A stretch of 64,000 nt of DNA from DASSUW01 sp963835525 (GTDB lineage: Bacteria > Actinomycetota > Thermoleophilia > Solirubrobacterales > Solirubrobacteraceae), in NCBI GenBank assembly GCA_963835525.1, contig CAWIFM010000003.1, positions 124,001 to 188,000 of the forward strand, given 5' to 3'. Numbering within the stretch: position 1 is the first letter of the stretch; each line of letters opens with the position of its first letter. Below the pieces are notes generated by a model. That model had not been told where the DNA came from, did no database searches, and saw only the letters and a program-made list of their open reading frames with translations. Position numbers and translations under genes: made by a program. Below, piece by piece: positions 8,921-17,314 of the stretch.

Positions 8921-9309
8921 CGCTCGACGAGCTCGCCACCCACTGCCGCCCGCTCGCGCCCGGAGAGGAGCTCCCGCTCCTGCGACTGGACGACGACGCG
9001 GAGCTGCCGGGCGTGGTGGCGTGGTTCGGTGCCGACCGCGCGCGGCGGGCCGTGCGCCTCCTCGTGCGCGGCGAGGACGCCGGCGCGCTCGACCGGACCG
9101 AGGTCTACGAGCTCGTCAGCACGCAGTCGATGGGCTTCGGCGACGCCGACGCGGCCATCCTCCCCGGCCGCTCCGTGGCGTGGACCGAGATCGAGCTCGT
9201 CTGCCCGGAGGCGGGCTGCCCCGAGAGCCCGCTCTACGCCGTGAGCTACAACGCGGCGCGCCCGCCGCGCTGCGCCGTCCACCCCGCCCAGGCGCTGACC
9301 CCACGGTGA
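8917..9309 (+). CDS. Small protein of unknown function in the CHAT operon
   Basis: 130 residues, beginning inside the CHAT gene stop (ATGA) and ending inside the next start (GTGA). I do not recognise the family. Visible features are an acidic N-terminal half (LRLDDDAELPGVVAWFGADRARR) and a C-terminal cysteine cluster, CPEAGCPESP plus a later CAVHP, which could bind a metal. There is no signal peptide or membrane span. Its position, sandwiched with four-base overlaps between protease and membrane protein, suggests a fixed stoichiometric partner such as a sensor or substrate adaptor. That is inference. Confidence 0.65.
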   Translation: MTLDELATHCRPLAPGEELPLLRLDDDAELPGVVAWFGADRARRAVRLLVRGEDAGALDRTEVYELVSTQSMGFGDADAAILPGRSVAWTEIELVCPEAGCPESPLYAVSYNAARPPRCAVHPAQALTPR

Positions 9310-10223
9310 GCGTCGTCGACCTGATCGGCCTCGGCCGGGACATCGGCGCCCGGTTCGCGCTCGTCGGGTTGCTGCCCGGCGTCGTCCTCGCGCTGTTCGT
9401 GCTCGCGCTGCTGTGGAGCGGCGCACCCGGCGAGGCGCCGGACCTCGACCGGATCCTCGACGAGGCGCGCGAGCTCGACGCCTGGGCCGGCGGCCTCCTG
9501 TTCCTGACGCTGCTCGTCGCCGCGATCGTCGCGCAGCCGCTGCAGCTCGGACTCGTGCGCTGGCTGGAGGGCTACTGGCCCGGGGTCGCGCGGTCGCTCG
9601 CCGCCCGCAGACGGGCGCGGTACGAGCGCCGCGTGGACGCCCTGGAGGCGACCACCGCGCCGCGCCGCAAGCCGCTCACGCCGGAGGAGCTCGCGACCAT
9701 GAGCGACGCGGCGAGCGAGCTGCGCCTGCTGCCCCCGCGCGAGTACCTGATGCCGACGCGGCTGGGCAACGCGCTGCGCGCGGCCGAGGTGCGCGCGGGC
9801 GAGCCGTACGGGCTCGACGCCGTCGTCGCCTGGCCGCGCCTGTACCCGCTGCTCTCCGACCCGGTCCGCGCCGTGGTCGACGGCCAGCGCGACGCGCTCG
9901 ACGTCAATGCGCGCTTCTGCTCCGTGTTCGCCGCCGCCGCGATCATCGCCGCCGGGCTGCTGGCCGCGCACGGCTGGTGGCTGCTGGTCCCCGCCGGCTG
10001 CCTCATGCTCACCTGGCTCGCCTACCGCGCCGCCGTGGCGGCGGCGATCGCCTACGGCGAGAGCATCCGCAGCGCCGTCGACCTGCACCGCTTCACGCTG
10101 CTGGAGGCGCTCCACCTGCCGCTGCCGGCGACGCCGGAGGAGGAGCGGGCGCTCAACGCGAAGCTGTCCCGCTTCCTGCTCCAGGGCGTGCCGCTCGACA
10201 CGGCGTACGAGCACCGTCCCTAG
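9306..10223 (+). CDS. Membrane protein of the CHAT operon
   Basis: 305 residues with two N-terminal membrane spans (about 17-37, VGLLPGVVLALFVLALLW, and about 58-80) and two more near 205-245. Between them lies a soluble region with RRKPLTPEELATMSDAASE and the block MPTRLGNALRAAEVRAG, ending in YGLDAVVAWPRLYPLL. I have no functional name for that block. The start is GTG 9306, overlapping the previous stop. The stop overlaps the convergent arabinofuranosidase stop by four bases (CTAG). As the last gene of a CHAT protease unit it may be the membrane-acting effector or the anchor, by analogy with protease-activated killing systems. Confidence 0.65.
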   Translation: MSVVDLIGLGRDIGARFALVGLLPGVVLALFVLALLWSGAPGEAPDLDRILDEARELDAWAGGLLFLTLLVAAIVAQPLQLGLVRWLEGYWPGVARSLAARRRARYERRVDALEATTAPRRKPLTPEELATMSDAASELRLLPPREYLMPTRLGNALRAAEVRAGEPYGLDAVVAWPRLYPLLSDPVRAVVDGQRDALDVNARFCSVFAAAAIIAAGLLAAHGWWLLVPAGCLMLTWLAYRAAVAAAIAYGESIRSAVDLHRFTLLEALHLPLPATPEEERALNAKLSRFLLQGVPLDTAYEHRP

Positions 10224-11704
10224 GCGGCGCGCGCGAGGCGGATGACGTTCCAGGACCGGGCGGGCAGCGTGGCGTGGAGCGTCCCGGCCTCGACCCGCGC
10301 GCCGGACTCTGTGCGGGGCACGACGCGGTCCGGCTGCTCGGCGGTGTTGGCGGCGCGGGGATCCTCGTCGGCGAGCACGAGGTGCTCGGCGACCGACGGG
10401 GTGCCGAGCCCGTGCAGGGTGGCCTCGAGCGGGAGCGGCTCGGTGGCGCGGTTGACGGCGAAGAGCGTCAGGGCCTCGCCGCCGTCGTGCACCGCCGTGG
10501 CCTCGAGCACGGGCACGCCGGCCTCGCCCTCGGTGTCGTAGGCCGGCACGTCGCCCTCCACGCGCAGGACGGTGCCGCGCCCGAAGCGCGAGGCGTGCTG
10601 GAACGGGAAGTAGGTGGTCTGGCGCCAGGCCGGGCCGCCGTCGATCGTGCGGATCGGAGCGATGACGTTCACGAGCTGGGCGAGGCAGGCCATGCGGACG
10701 CGGTCGGCGTGACGGAGCAGCGTGATCAGGCAGCAGCCGACGACCAGCGCGTCGGTCACCGTGTAGGTGTCCTCGATCAGCGGCGGCGCCTCCACGAACG
10801 GCTCTTCGCGGCGCTCGAACTTCTCGGTCGGGGTCTGGTACCAGACGTTCCACTCGTCGACGCTGAGGGAGACGCGGCGGCGGCTGCCCTTGCGGCCGGC
10901 CACGGCGTCGGCGGTGGCGGCCACCGTCTCGATCATGCGGTCGAGGTCGAGCGAGGCGGCGAGGAAGGCCTCGTCGTCCGCGAACCTCGCCGGGTCGTAG
11001 TAGGTGTGCAGCGAGATGTGGTCGGCGACGTCCCACGCGAGGTCGAGCACCGTGTCCTCCCACGCGCCGAAGGTCGGCATGCGGGAGTGGGAGCTGCCGC
11101 AGACCACGAGCTCGATCGAGGGATCGACGAGCCGCATCGCCCTGCCCGTCTCGTTGGCCGCCGTGCCGTAGGCGACCGCGTCCATGTGGCCGATCTGCCA
11201 CGGGCCGTCCATTTCGTTGCCGATGCACCAGACGTGCACACCGTACGCGTCGCCGGGCCGGCGGTCGGCCCACTCGGTGCCGCCCGGGGCGTTGCAGTAC
11301 TCGACGAGATGGCGAGCGGCGTCGAGCCCGCGCGTGCCCATGTTGACCGCGAGCATCGGCTCCACGCCGGCGCGGCGGGCCCAGGTCAGGAACTCGTCGG
11401 TGCCGACCTGGTTGGTCTCGATCGAGCGCCAGGCCAGGTCGAGCCGCCGCGGGCGCGCCTCCCGCGGTCCGATGCCGTCCTCCCAGTCGTAGCCGGAGAC
11501 GAAGTTGCCGCCCGGGTAGCGGACGATCGTGACGCCGAGGTCGCGGACGAGCTCGAGCACGTCGTCGCGGATCCGGCCGCCGTCGGGCTCATAGATCCCG
11601 CCGTACACGCAGCGCCCCATGTGCTCGACGAACGAGCCGAACACGCGCTCGTCGACTTCCGCCACCGCGAACGCGGGGTCGATGACCAGCCTGGCCCCCT
11701 GCAC
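10220..11704 (-). CDS. abfA: Alpha-L-arabinofuranosidase, GH51
   Basis: 494 residues, the usual size for intracellular GH51 enzymes that release L-arabinofuranose from arabino-oligosaccharides. The acid/base Glu is in WCIGNEMDGPW (E164) and the nucleophile Glu in SVDEWNVWY (E284). The N-terminus RLVIDP...FGSFVEHMGRCVYGGIYEP and VRYPGGNFVSGYDW are family hallmarks. There is no signal peptide, so it acts in the cytoplasm on imported oligosaccharides. The start is GTG 11704. It diverges from a sugar ABC transporter 58 bases away, and one of two LacI-like operator sequences lies just upstream of this start. Confidence 0.92.
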   Translation of the reverse strand: MQGARLVIDPAFAVAEVDERVFGSFVEHMGRCVYGGIYEPDGGRIRDDVLELVRDLGVTIVRYPGGNFVSGYDWEDGIGPREARPRRLDLAWRSIETNQVGTDEFLTWARRAGVEPMLAVNMGTRGLDAARHLVEYCNAPGGTEWADRRPGDAYGVHVWCIGNEMDGPWQIGHMDAVAYGTAANETGRAMRLVDPSIELVVCGSSHSRMPTFGAWEDTVLDLAWDVADHISLHTYYDPARFADDEAFLAASLDLDRMIETVAATADAVAGRKGSRRRVSLSVDEWNVWYQTPTEKFERREEPFVEAPPLIEDTYTVTDALVVGCCLITLLRHADRVRMACLAQLVNVIAPIRTIDGGPAWRQTTYFPFQHASRFGRGTVLRVEGDVPAYDTEGEAGVPVLEATAVHDGGEALTLFAVNRATEPLPLEATLHGLGTPSVAEHLVLADEDPRAANTAEQPDRVVPRTESGARVEAGTLHATLPARSWNVIRLARAA

Positions 11705-11706
11705 GC

Positions 11707-11720
11707 TGTGAACGCTACCA
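11707..11720. promoter_or_regulatory. LacI-type operator candidate, copy 1
   Basis: TGTGAACGCTACCA, 3 bases upstream of the abfA start. It matches copy 2 at 11762-11775 in 12 of 14 positions, and has the CG-centred TGNNANCGNTNNCA form of LacI-family operators. It sits in the divergent region shared by the arabinofuranosidase and ABC transporter. No LacI regulator gene is in the window. Confidence 0.45.
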
Positions 11721-11761
11721 GCGCCGGTTTACGGATGATCCCGACAGGGGAAGCCGTCGGT

Positions 11762-11775
11762 TGTGAGCGCTATCA
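11762..11775. promoter_or_regulatory. LacI-type operator candidate, copy 2
   Basis: TGTGAGCGCTATCA, overlapping the GTG start of the solute-binding protein. It is the partner of 11707-11720, 55 bases apart centre to centre. Two close copies flanking a divergent promoter pair suggest looping or double repression by a sugar-responsive regulator. The overlap with coding sequence makes this copy less certain. Confidence 0.4.
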
Positions 11776-13067
11776 AGCTCACGAGGAGAGAGGTCCTCAT
11801 CGGCGGCGGGATGCTCGGCGCCGCGGCTGCGCTCGGCGTGGCGAGCACCGGCTCGCCGTTCGCCGGGACTTCGCAGACCGTGACGTTCTGGCACCTGTTC
11901 GGCGGCGGCGACGGCGCGCGGTTGGCCGCGATCCTCGACGAGATCGACGCCGAGCACGGCGACAACGACGTGCGCGAGCTGATCCTGCCGTGGGGCAACC
12001 CCTACTACACGAAGCTGGCGCTGGCGGCGGTCGGCGGCTCGCCGCCCGACGTGGCCGTCATGCACGCGACGCGCATCCCGGCCTTCGCCCCGGCCGGCCT
12101 GCTGGAGGAGCTCACTCCGGAACTGCTCGCCAAGCACGGCCTCGAGGGCGACCGCTTCCTCGAGCAGCCGTGGAAGAGCGGGCAGTCCGGCGGCCGCCAG
12201 TACGCGATCCCGCTCGACACCCACCCGTTCGTCCTCTACTACAACACCGAGCTGACCGAGAAGGCGGGGCTGCTCAACGGGGACACGCTGAAGCCGCTCG
12301 ACGGGCCCGACGCCCTGCTCGACGCCTTCGCCGCGGTCAAGGAGGAGACGGGCAAGACCGGCGTGGTGTTCGAGACGCGCGGCGTGACGCCATGGCGGCT
12401 GTTCCTGACCCTCTACTCGCAGATGGACGGCGCCCCGATCATCGACGAGGGCGGCAGCCGGATCACGATGGACGACGACAAGGCGCTGCGCGCGCTCGAG
12501 TGGATCGCCCAGCCCAGCAAGCGACAGGTCGGCGGCCAGGACCTCGACTACCAGGCGTCGGTCGCCATGTTCGGCAACCAGTCCGCGGCCTTCGCCTTCA
12601 ACGGCGAGTGGGAGGTCACCACGTTCACGACCACGAAGATCCCCTTCTCGATGCGGACGGTGCCGACGATCTTCGACGGCCCCGCCACCCAGGCCGACTC
12701 CCACACGTTCGTCATCCCGCGTGATGCCGGGCGCTCGCCGGAGCGGCTCGACGCCGCGCTCGCCTTCATCTCGCGCATGGTCAACAAGGGCCTGGCCTGG
12801 GCCGAGGGCGGCCACGTGCCGGCGTTCCAGGAGATCTTCGACAGCGACGCGTACCGCAAGCTGTCGCCGCAGAGCAACTACGCCGACGCCGCCAACAACC
12901 TCGCCTTCGACCCGCTGGCCTGGTACAGCGGCAGCGGCTCGGACCTCGAGAACAACGCCGGCACCGCGTTCCAGCCGGTGGCCACCGGCGTCCAGCCGCC
13001 TGAGGTGGGTCTGGCGACGTTCCGCGACTACCTCGAGCTGCTCAGCACGACCCCGAGGCCGATCTGA
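11763..13067 (+). CDS. Sugar ABC transporter substrate-binding protein
   Basis: 434 residues. The N-terminus MSAIKLTRREVLIGGGMLG followed by Ala/Gly-rich hydrophobics is a Tat-type signal. The mature part begins QTVTFWHLFGGGDGARL, the extracellular solute-binding family 1 pattern, with later LPWGNPYYTKLALAAVGGSPPDVAV and FNGEWEVTTF. It captures an oligosaccharide and delivers it to the two permeases downstream. Given the divergent GH51 gene, arabinose-containing oligosaccharides are likely (inference). The GTG start at 11763 has a weak AGGGGAAG upstream. Its TGA overlaps the ATG of the next gene. Confidence 0.88.
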   Translation: MSAIKLTRREVLIGGGMLGAAAALGVASTGSPFAGTSQTVTFWHLFGGGDGARLAAILDEIDAEHGDNDVRELILPWGNPYYTKLALAAVGGSPPDVAVMHATRIPAFAPAGLLEELTPELLAKHGLEGDRFLEQPWKSGQSGGRQYAIPLDTHPFVLYYNTELTEKAGLLNGDTLKPLDGPDALLDAFAAVKEETGKTGVVFETRGVTPWRLFLTLYSQMDGAPIIDEGGSRITMDDDKALRALEWIAQPSKRQVGGQDLDYQASVAMFGNQSAAFAFNGEWEVTTFTTTKIPFSMRTVPTIFDGPATQADSHTFVIPRDAGRSPERLDAALAFISRMVNKGLAWAEGGHVPAFQEIFDSDAYRKLSPQSNYADAANNLAFDPLAWYSGSGSDLENNAGTAFQPVATGVQPPEVGLATFRDYLELLSTTPRPI

Positions 13068-14014
13068 TGGCGGTCGCCGCAGAAGAACGACTCGCCCGCA
13101 CCGAGCCGCATGTCGAGACGCGCCGCAGCCGCGACCCGCGCACCGGGCGCAGCGCCTTCCTCTTCACGGCGCCGTTCTTCGTGCTCTTCGTGGCCTTCCT
13201 GTTCTGGCCCGTGATCTCGGCCGTGCGCACGTCGCTGTTCCACGACTCGCTCGTCGGCCCGGCGTCGTGGGCCGGGCTGGACAACTACGCGGACCTGCTG
13301 ACCGACTCCACGTTCTGGGCGGCGATGTGGCACACGGCGTTCTTCACGCTGCTCAGCGTGCCGCCGCTCGTCCTGCTCCCGCTCGGCCTCGCGCTGATGG
13401 TGAGCCGCGTGCGGCGCATGCAGTGGCTCTACCGGCTCGCCTTCTTCGCGCCCTACGTCCTTCCGGTCTCAGTGGTGGTGCTGATCTGGAACTGGATGTA
13501 CCAGCCGGGCTTCGGACTGATCAATTCGTACCTGGTCACGCTCGGCTTCGCCGAGGTCAACTGGCTCGGGCAGCCAGGCGTGGCGATGGTCTCCGCCGTC
13601 ATCGCCACCGTGTGGTGGACGTTCGGCTTCAACTTCGTGCTCTACCTCGCCGGGCTGCAGGAGATCCCGCGCGAGCTGTACGAGGCCGCCGCCACCGACG
13701 GCGCCACGCCGGGCCAGCAGCTGCGGCGGATCACGCTGCCGCTGCTGTCCTCGACGTTCGTGCTCGTCACCGTCCTGCAGGTGATCGCGTCGCTGAAGGT
13801 GTTCGACCAGATCTACCTGCTCCAGGCGGGATCGGCCGGTCCGCAGGACTCGACGCGCCCCGCCATCCAGCTCATCTACGAGACGGGCTTCACGCAGTAC
13901 CGGATCGGCTACGCGAGCGCGATGTCGTTCGTGTTCTTCGTCGTCATCGTGGTCATCACGGTGATCTCGCTGCGGCTGGTCCGCCGCGCCGGCACGCGGA
14001 CGGTGATCTCATGA
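13067..14014 (+). CDS. Sugar ABC transporter permease (MalF-like)
   Basis: 315 residues, six predicted membrane spans (first at about 28-48, AFLFTAPFFVLFVAFLFWPV), and the cytoplasmic EAA loop ELYEAAATDGATPGQQLRRI, which docks the ATPase. It starts at ATG 13067 within the previous stop (TGATG) and ends overlapping the next start (ATGA). No ATPase gene follows, so the transporter probably uses a shared MsiK-type ATPase encoded elsewhere, as is common in actinobacteria. Confidence 0.9.
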   Translation: MAVAAEERLARTEPHVETRRSRDPRTGRSAFLFTAPFFVLFVAFLFWPVISAVRTSLFHDSLVGPASWAGLDNYADLLTDSTFWAAMWHTAFFTLLSVPPLVLLPLGLALMVSRVRRMQWLYRLAFFAPYVLPVSVVVLIWNWMYQPGFGLINSYLVTLGFAEVNWLGQPGVAMVSAVIATVWWTFGFNFVLYLAGLQEIPRELYEAAATDGATPGQQLRRITLPLLSSTFVLVTVLQVIASLKVFDQIYLLQAGSAGPQDSTRPAIQLIYETGFTQYRIGYASAMSFVFFVVIVVITVISLRLVRRAGTRTVIS

Positions 14015-14865
14015 CCGCCATCGGCGGCTTCGTCGAGGGCCCGCGCGCCGGCGGCTGGGCGCGGCCGCTGATCCAGGTGTCGCTCGTGCTGCTCGCCCTC
14101 GTCTGGATCGTCCCCTTCGCGTGGGCGGTCGCGACCTCGCTCAAGCCGGACGCCGAGACGACGATCGCGCCGGTGAGCTGGCTCGGGACCGAGCAGACGC
14201 TCGACGCCTACCGGATCGCCTTCGAGGACGGCCGGATCTTCACCTGGTACTTCAACAGCCTGCTCACCGCCTCGCTGATCACCATCGGGACGATCTTCAC
14301 CGCCAGCCTGGCGGCGTTCGCCTTCTCGCGCATGCGCTTCCGCGGCCGCGCCGTCCTCCAGTGGATGCTGCTGGCCGGGCTGATCGTTCCGTTCCAGGCG
14401 CTGATCGTGCCGCTCTTCACGCAGATGAAGGCGCTCGGGCTGGCGGACAGCTACTGGGGCATCATCCTGCCGCAGCTCGCCGCTCCGATCGCGGTGCTCG
14501 TGTTCAAGCGCGCCTTCGACGCCGTGCCGCGCGAGCTCGAGGAGAGCGCACTGGTGGACGGCGCCTCGATGTGGCGGATCTACTGGCTGATCTGGATGCC
14601 GCTGTCGCGAGCGACGATCGCCGCAGTCGGGATCTTCACCTTCGTGATCGCCTGGAACGCGTTCTTCTGGCCGTTCGTGGTGACCAGCGCGGGCTCGCTG
14701 TTCACGATCCCGGTCGGCCTGGCGACGGTGCAGACCTCCTTCGGGGCGCTGTACGCGCAGCAGATGGCACTCGCCGTGCTCGGCGCGCTGCCGCTGCTGG
14801 TCGCGTTCCTGCTCTTCCAGCGCCAGATCGTGCAGGGCATCGCGAACACCGGCCTCAAGGGCTGA
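14011..14865 (+). CDS. Sugar ABC transporter permease (MalG-like)
   Basis: 284 residues, six membrane spans, with the EAA motif ELEESALVDGASMWRIYWLI and the typical MalG ending (VAFLLFQRQIVQGIANTGLKG truncates to QGIANTGLKG). It pairs with the MalF-like subunit to form the channel. The start ATG overlaps the previous stop (ATGA). The 3' end overlaps the convergent FAD oxidoreductase by 11 bases. Confidence 0.9.
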   Translation: MTAIGGFVEGPRAGGWARPLIQVSLVLLALVWIVPFAWAVATSLKPDAETTIAPVSWLGTEQTLDAYRIAFEDGRIFTWYFNSLLTASLITIGTIFTASLAAFAFSRMRFRGRAVLQWMLLAGLIVPFQALIVPLFTQMKALGLADSYWGIILPQLAAPIAVLVFKRAFDAVPRELEESALVDGASMWRIYWLIWMPLSRATIAAVGIFTFVIAWNAFFWPFVVTSAGSLFTIPVGLATVQTSFGALYAQQMALAVLGALPLLVAFLLFQRQIVQGIANTGLKG

Positions 14866-16210
14866 TGTTCTGGTTGCCGCGCAGCAGGTTGTCCGGGTCG
14901 TAGCGGCGCTTGAGCGCTCTGAGCCGGTCGTGCATGGCCGGGCCGTAGGCGGCGCGCACGCGGTCCTGCCCCTCGTCCTCGAGGAAGTTGACGTAGACGC
15001 GGCCGCCTGAGTGCGGCTCGAGCGCGGCGTAGGTGTCGCGCACCCACTGGACGTGGCGGTCGGCCTCGGGGTCGCCCTCGAGCCAGACCGCGTTGATGTT
15101 CACGTCGTGGGCGGCGTCGCGCTGGTTGAAGGCGGTGTCCTGCTCGGGGCGGGCGACGGCCCCGCCGAGCTGGAAGACGATGATGTAGGAGCGCGGCGAG
15201 GTGATGCGGGCAGCCTGGTCGACGAGGACGTCGATCGCGGCGTCGGTGAGGGGCGGCAGCTCCCATGAGCGCCAGCGGTAGTGCCAGCCGTGCGGCACGG
15301 CCGGGTTGAAGAGCTGCTGCAGCTCGACGTACGGGCGCGGGATGACGGCGTCGACCAGCGGGGTCGCGCAGCGGCGGAGCGGCTCGAGCACGGCCTCGCC
15401 GCGCTCGAGGTCGCCGGCCCAGCAGGCCGCGACGGCGACGACCGGCTGGCCGTGGAACTCCTGCGGGATGAACGGCAGGGGCGGCGCCATGCGCAGATTG
15501 AGGATGGTGGTGAGGTCGTCGGGCGCGTCCGCGATGAAGTCGCGGTAGAAGCGCAGCACCTCGGGGGCGTCCTCGAGCGCGAAGTAGAGCGGGCCGCCGA
15601 GGATGGTCGGCCCGACCTCGTGCAGGCGGTACTCGAACGAGGTCACGACCCCGAAGTTGCCGCCGCCGCCGCGCAGGCCCCAGAACAGGTCGGGGTTCTC
15701 GTCCTCGCTCGCGCGGAGCCGGTCGCCGTCGACGGTCACCACGTCGGCGGCCAGCAGGTTGTCGACGGTGGCGCCGTGGCGGCGCATGAGCCAGCCGATC
15801 CCGCCGCCCAGCGTGAGCCCGGCGATGCCGGTGTGAGTGACGATGCCGCCGACGGTGGCCAGGCCGTGGGCCTGCGTCGCGGCGTCGAGGTCGCCCCACA
15901 GAACGCCGCCGCCGGCGCGGGCGGTTCCCGCCTCGGGGTCGACCTCGATCGCGCGCAGCGGGGACAGGTCGATCACGAGGCCGTCGTCGTTGACGCACAG
16001 GCCTGCGACGCCGTGGCCGCCGCCGCGGACGGCGAGCGGCAGGTCGCGCTCGCGGCCGAGCCGGAGGGCGGCGGCGACGTCGTCGGCGCTCGCGCAGCGG
16101 GCGATCAGCGCCGGACGCCGGTCGATCGCGCCGTTCCAGACCTTGCGGGCCTCGTCGTAGTCGTCGTCGCCGGGACGCAGGAGCTCACCCGGGAAAGTCA
16201 TAGTCGCCAT
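14855..16210 (-). CDS. FAD-binding oxidoreductase (BBE family), cytoplasmic
   Basis: 451 residues. The PCMH-type FAD domain includes AVRGGGHGVAGLCV, whose His is the usual covalent FAD attachment, and GLTLGGGIGWLMRRHG. Unlike the oxidoreductase at the left end it lacks the second Cys (VGGIVTHTGIAG instead of a GxCPTVG motif), so FAD would be singly bound. The C-terminus has the BBE pattern YVNFLEDEGQDRVRAAYG and RYDPDNLLRGNQNISP. There is no signal peptide. I used the ATG at 16210 (MATMTFPGEL); ATG 16201 is also possible. It diverges from an HxlR-family regulator across a palindrome, suggesting redox or ligand control. Confidence 0.85.
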   Translation of the reverse strand: MATMTFPGELLRPGDDDYDEARKVWNGAIDRRPALIARCASADDVAAALRLGRERDLPLAVRGGGHGVAGLCVNDDGLVIDLSPLRAIEVDPEAGTARAGGGVLWGDLDAATQAHGLATVGGIVTHTGIAGLTLGGGIGWLMRRHGATVDNLLAADVVTVDGDRLRASEDENPDLFWGLRGGGGNFGVVTSFEYRLHEVGPTILGGPLYFALEDAPEVLRFYRDFIADAPDDLTTILNLRMAPPLPFIPQEFHGQPVVAVAACWAGDLERGEAVLEPLRRCATPLVDAVIPRPYVELQQLFNPAVPHGWHYRWRSWELPPLTDAAIDVLVDQAARITSPRSYIIVFQLGGAVARPEQDTAFNQRDAAHDVNINAVWLEGDPEADRHVQWVRDTYAALEPHSGGRVYVNFLEDEGQDRVRAAYGPAMHDRLRALKRRYDPDNLLRGNQNISP

Positions 16211-16244
16211 GGGAAGACCGTCCCACGAGGTCCGCCGGCCGGGC

Positions 16245-16263
16245 AAGTCCATGATTTGGACTT
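16245..16263. promoter_or_regulatory. Perfect palindrome between the FAD oxidoreductase and HxlR genes
   Basis: AAGTCCA-TGATT-TGGACTT: seven-base arms and a five-base spacer, midway in the 86-base divergent intergenic region. Its position is right for autoregulation and control of the oxidoreductase by the HxlR-type protein encoded at 16297. The binding partner is inferred. Confidence 0.6.
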
Positions 16264-16296
16264 CCGTGGGGTCTCGGCGGTGGGAGACTCAGGTGT

Positions 16297-16968
16297 GTGG
16301 AGGTCCGCAGCTACGGCCAGTACTGCCCGGTTGCCCGCGCGACCGAGATCCTCGCCATGCGCTGGACGCCGATCATCGTGCGCAACCTGCTGCTCGGGTG
16401 CGAGACGTTCGGCGAGCTGATGGACGGCGCGCCCGGGATCTCGCGCACCCTGCTGAGCAGCCGGCTCGAGTTGCTCGAGCAGTACGGGATCGTCGAGCGC
16501 GTGCCGTGCGAGCGCGGCTCGCGCTACCTGCTGACCGACGCGGGCCGCGACCTCGACATGGTCGTCGAGGCCATGGGCATCTGGGGCACGCGCTGGCTCG
16601 AGGTCACGCCCGCGCACTTCGACTCGCACACGGTGCTGTGGTCGCTGTGTCGCATGACCGAGGCGGACGACCTGCCGGGCCGGCGGCTGGTGATCCGGTT
16701 CGAGCTGAGCGACGGGGACAGGCGGCGCCTCTGGGTCGTGCTCTGCCCGCCCTCGTCGGAGGTCTGCATCAAGCCGCCCGGCTACGACGAAGACCTGGTG
16801 GTGAGGACGAACTCCGAGTGGCTGGCGAAGTGGCACATGGGCCGCATCTCGCTCGGGCAGGCGATGCACGCGGGGCTGATCTCGGTCGAGGGTCCGAGCG
16901 ACCTCGTGCAGACGCTGGCGACGCTGGGCCTGAGCCGCTTCGCCGACGTCGAGCCCGCGGTTGGCTAG
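16297..16968 (+). CDS. HxlR-family transcriptional regulator with C-terminal SCP2-like region
   Basis: 223 residues. Residues 8-95 form the HxlR winged helix: YCPVARATEILAMRWTPIIVRNLL, GISRTLLSSRLELLEQYGIV and YLLTDAGRDL. HxlR proteins bind palindromes and respond to redox or electrophiles; Cys10 in YCPV is at the position used by sensing members. The C-terminal hundred residues (WHMGRISLGQAMHAGLISVEG) resemble the sterol-carrier-like domain often fused to this family. It starts at GTG 16297. The palindrome at 16245-16263 lies 34 bases upstream. Confidence 0.82.
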   Translation: MEVRSYGQYCPVARATEILAMRWTPIIVRNLLLGCETFGELMDGAPGISRTLLSSRLELLEQYGIVERVPCERGSRYLLTDAGRDLDMVVEAMGIWGTRWLEVTPAHFDSHTVLWSLCRMTEADDLPGRRLVIRFELSDGDRRRLWVVLCPPSSEVCIKPPGYDEDLVVRTNSEWLAKWHMGRISLGQAMHAGLISVEGPSDLVQTLATLGLSRFADVEPAVG

Positions 16969-16978
16969 CCTGCCGCGC

Positions 16979-17314
16979 ATGGATCGCTCCGTCGCGTGGC
17001 GAGCGGCGCTGCTGCAGGCGCTGCTGGTGGCCGCCGTGGCCGTGGCTCTCGCCGTCGCTCTGCCGAGGTCGTTCTTCGAGGACTGGGGCTGGCTCGCCGG
17101 GCCGGCGGCCTGGGCCGGCTGCGCGCTGATCGCCGGCGCTTGGCTGCGACTGCCGCTGGGTCTCGTCCTCGTGGGCGCGGCGCTCTCGGGCCTGCCGATG
17201 CTGATCGGCGTCGCGGTCGGGATCCACTGGATCGGATCGCCGTTCGGCCTGGCCGTGTTCGGCGCCTGGTGCGGCTGGCTCGCCGACCGGTGGCGCGTAG
17301 CGGTGGCGGCCTGA
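16979..17314 (+). CDS. Small membrane protein of unknown function
   Basis: 111 residues, mostly hydrophobic, with about four membrane spans (LLQALLVAAVAVALAVAL; WLAGPAAWAGCALIAGAWL; LGLVLVGAALSGLPMLIG; FGLAVFGAWCGWLADRW). ATG 16979 is 10 bases after the HxlR stop. A TTG at 16961 is in frame but less likely. Its TGA overlaps the ATG of the SDR (TGATG). No recognised family. Confidence 0.65.
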   Translation: MDRSVAWRAALLQALLVAAVAVALAVALPRSFFEDWGWLAGPAAWAGCALIAGAWLRLPLGLVLVGAALSGLPMLIGVAVGIHWIGSPFGLAVFGAWCGWLADRWRVAVAA

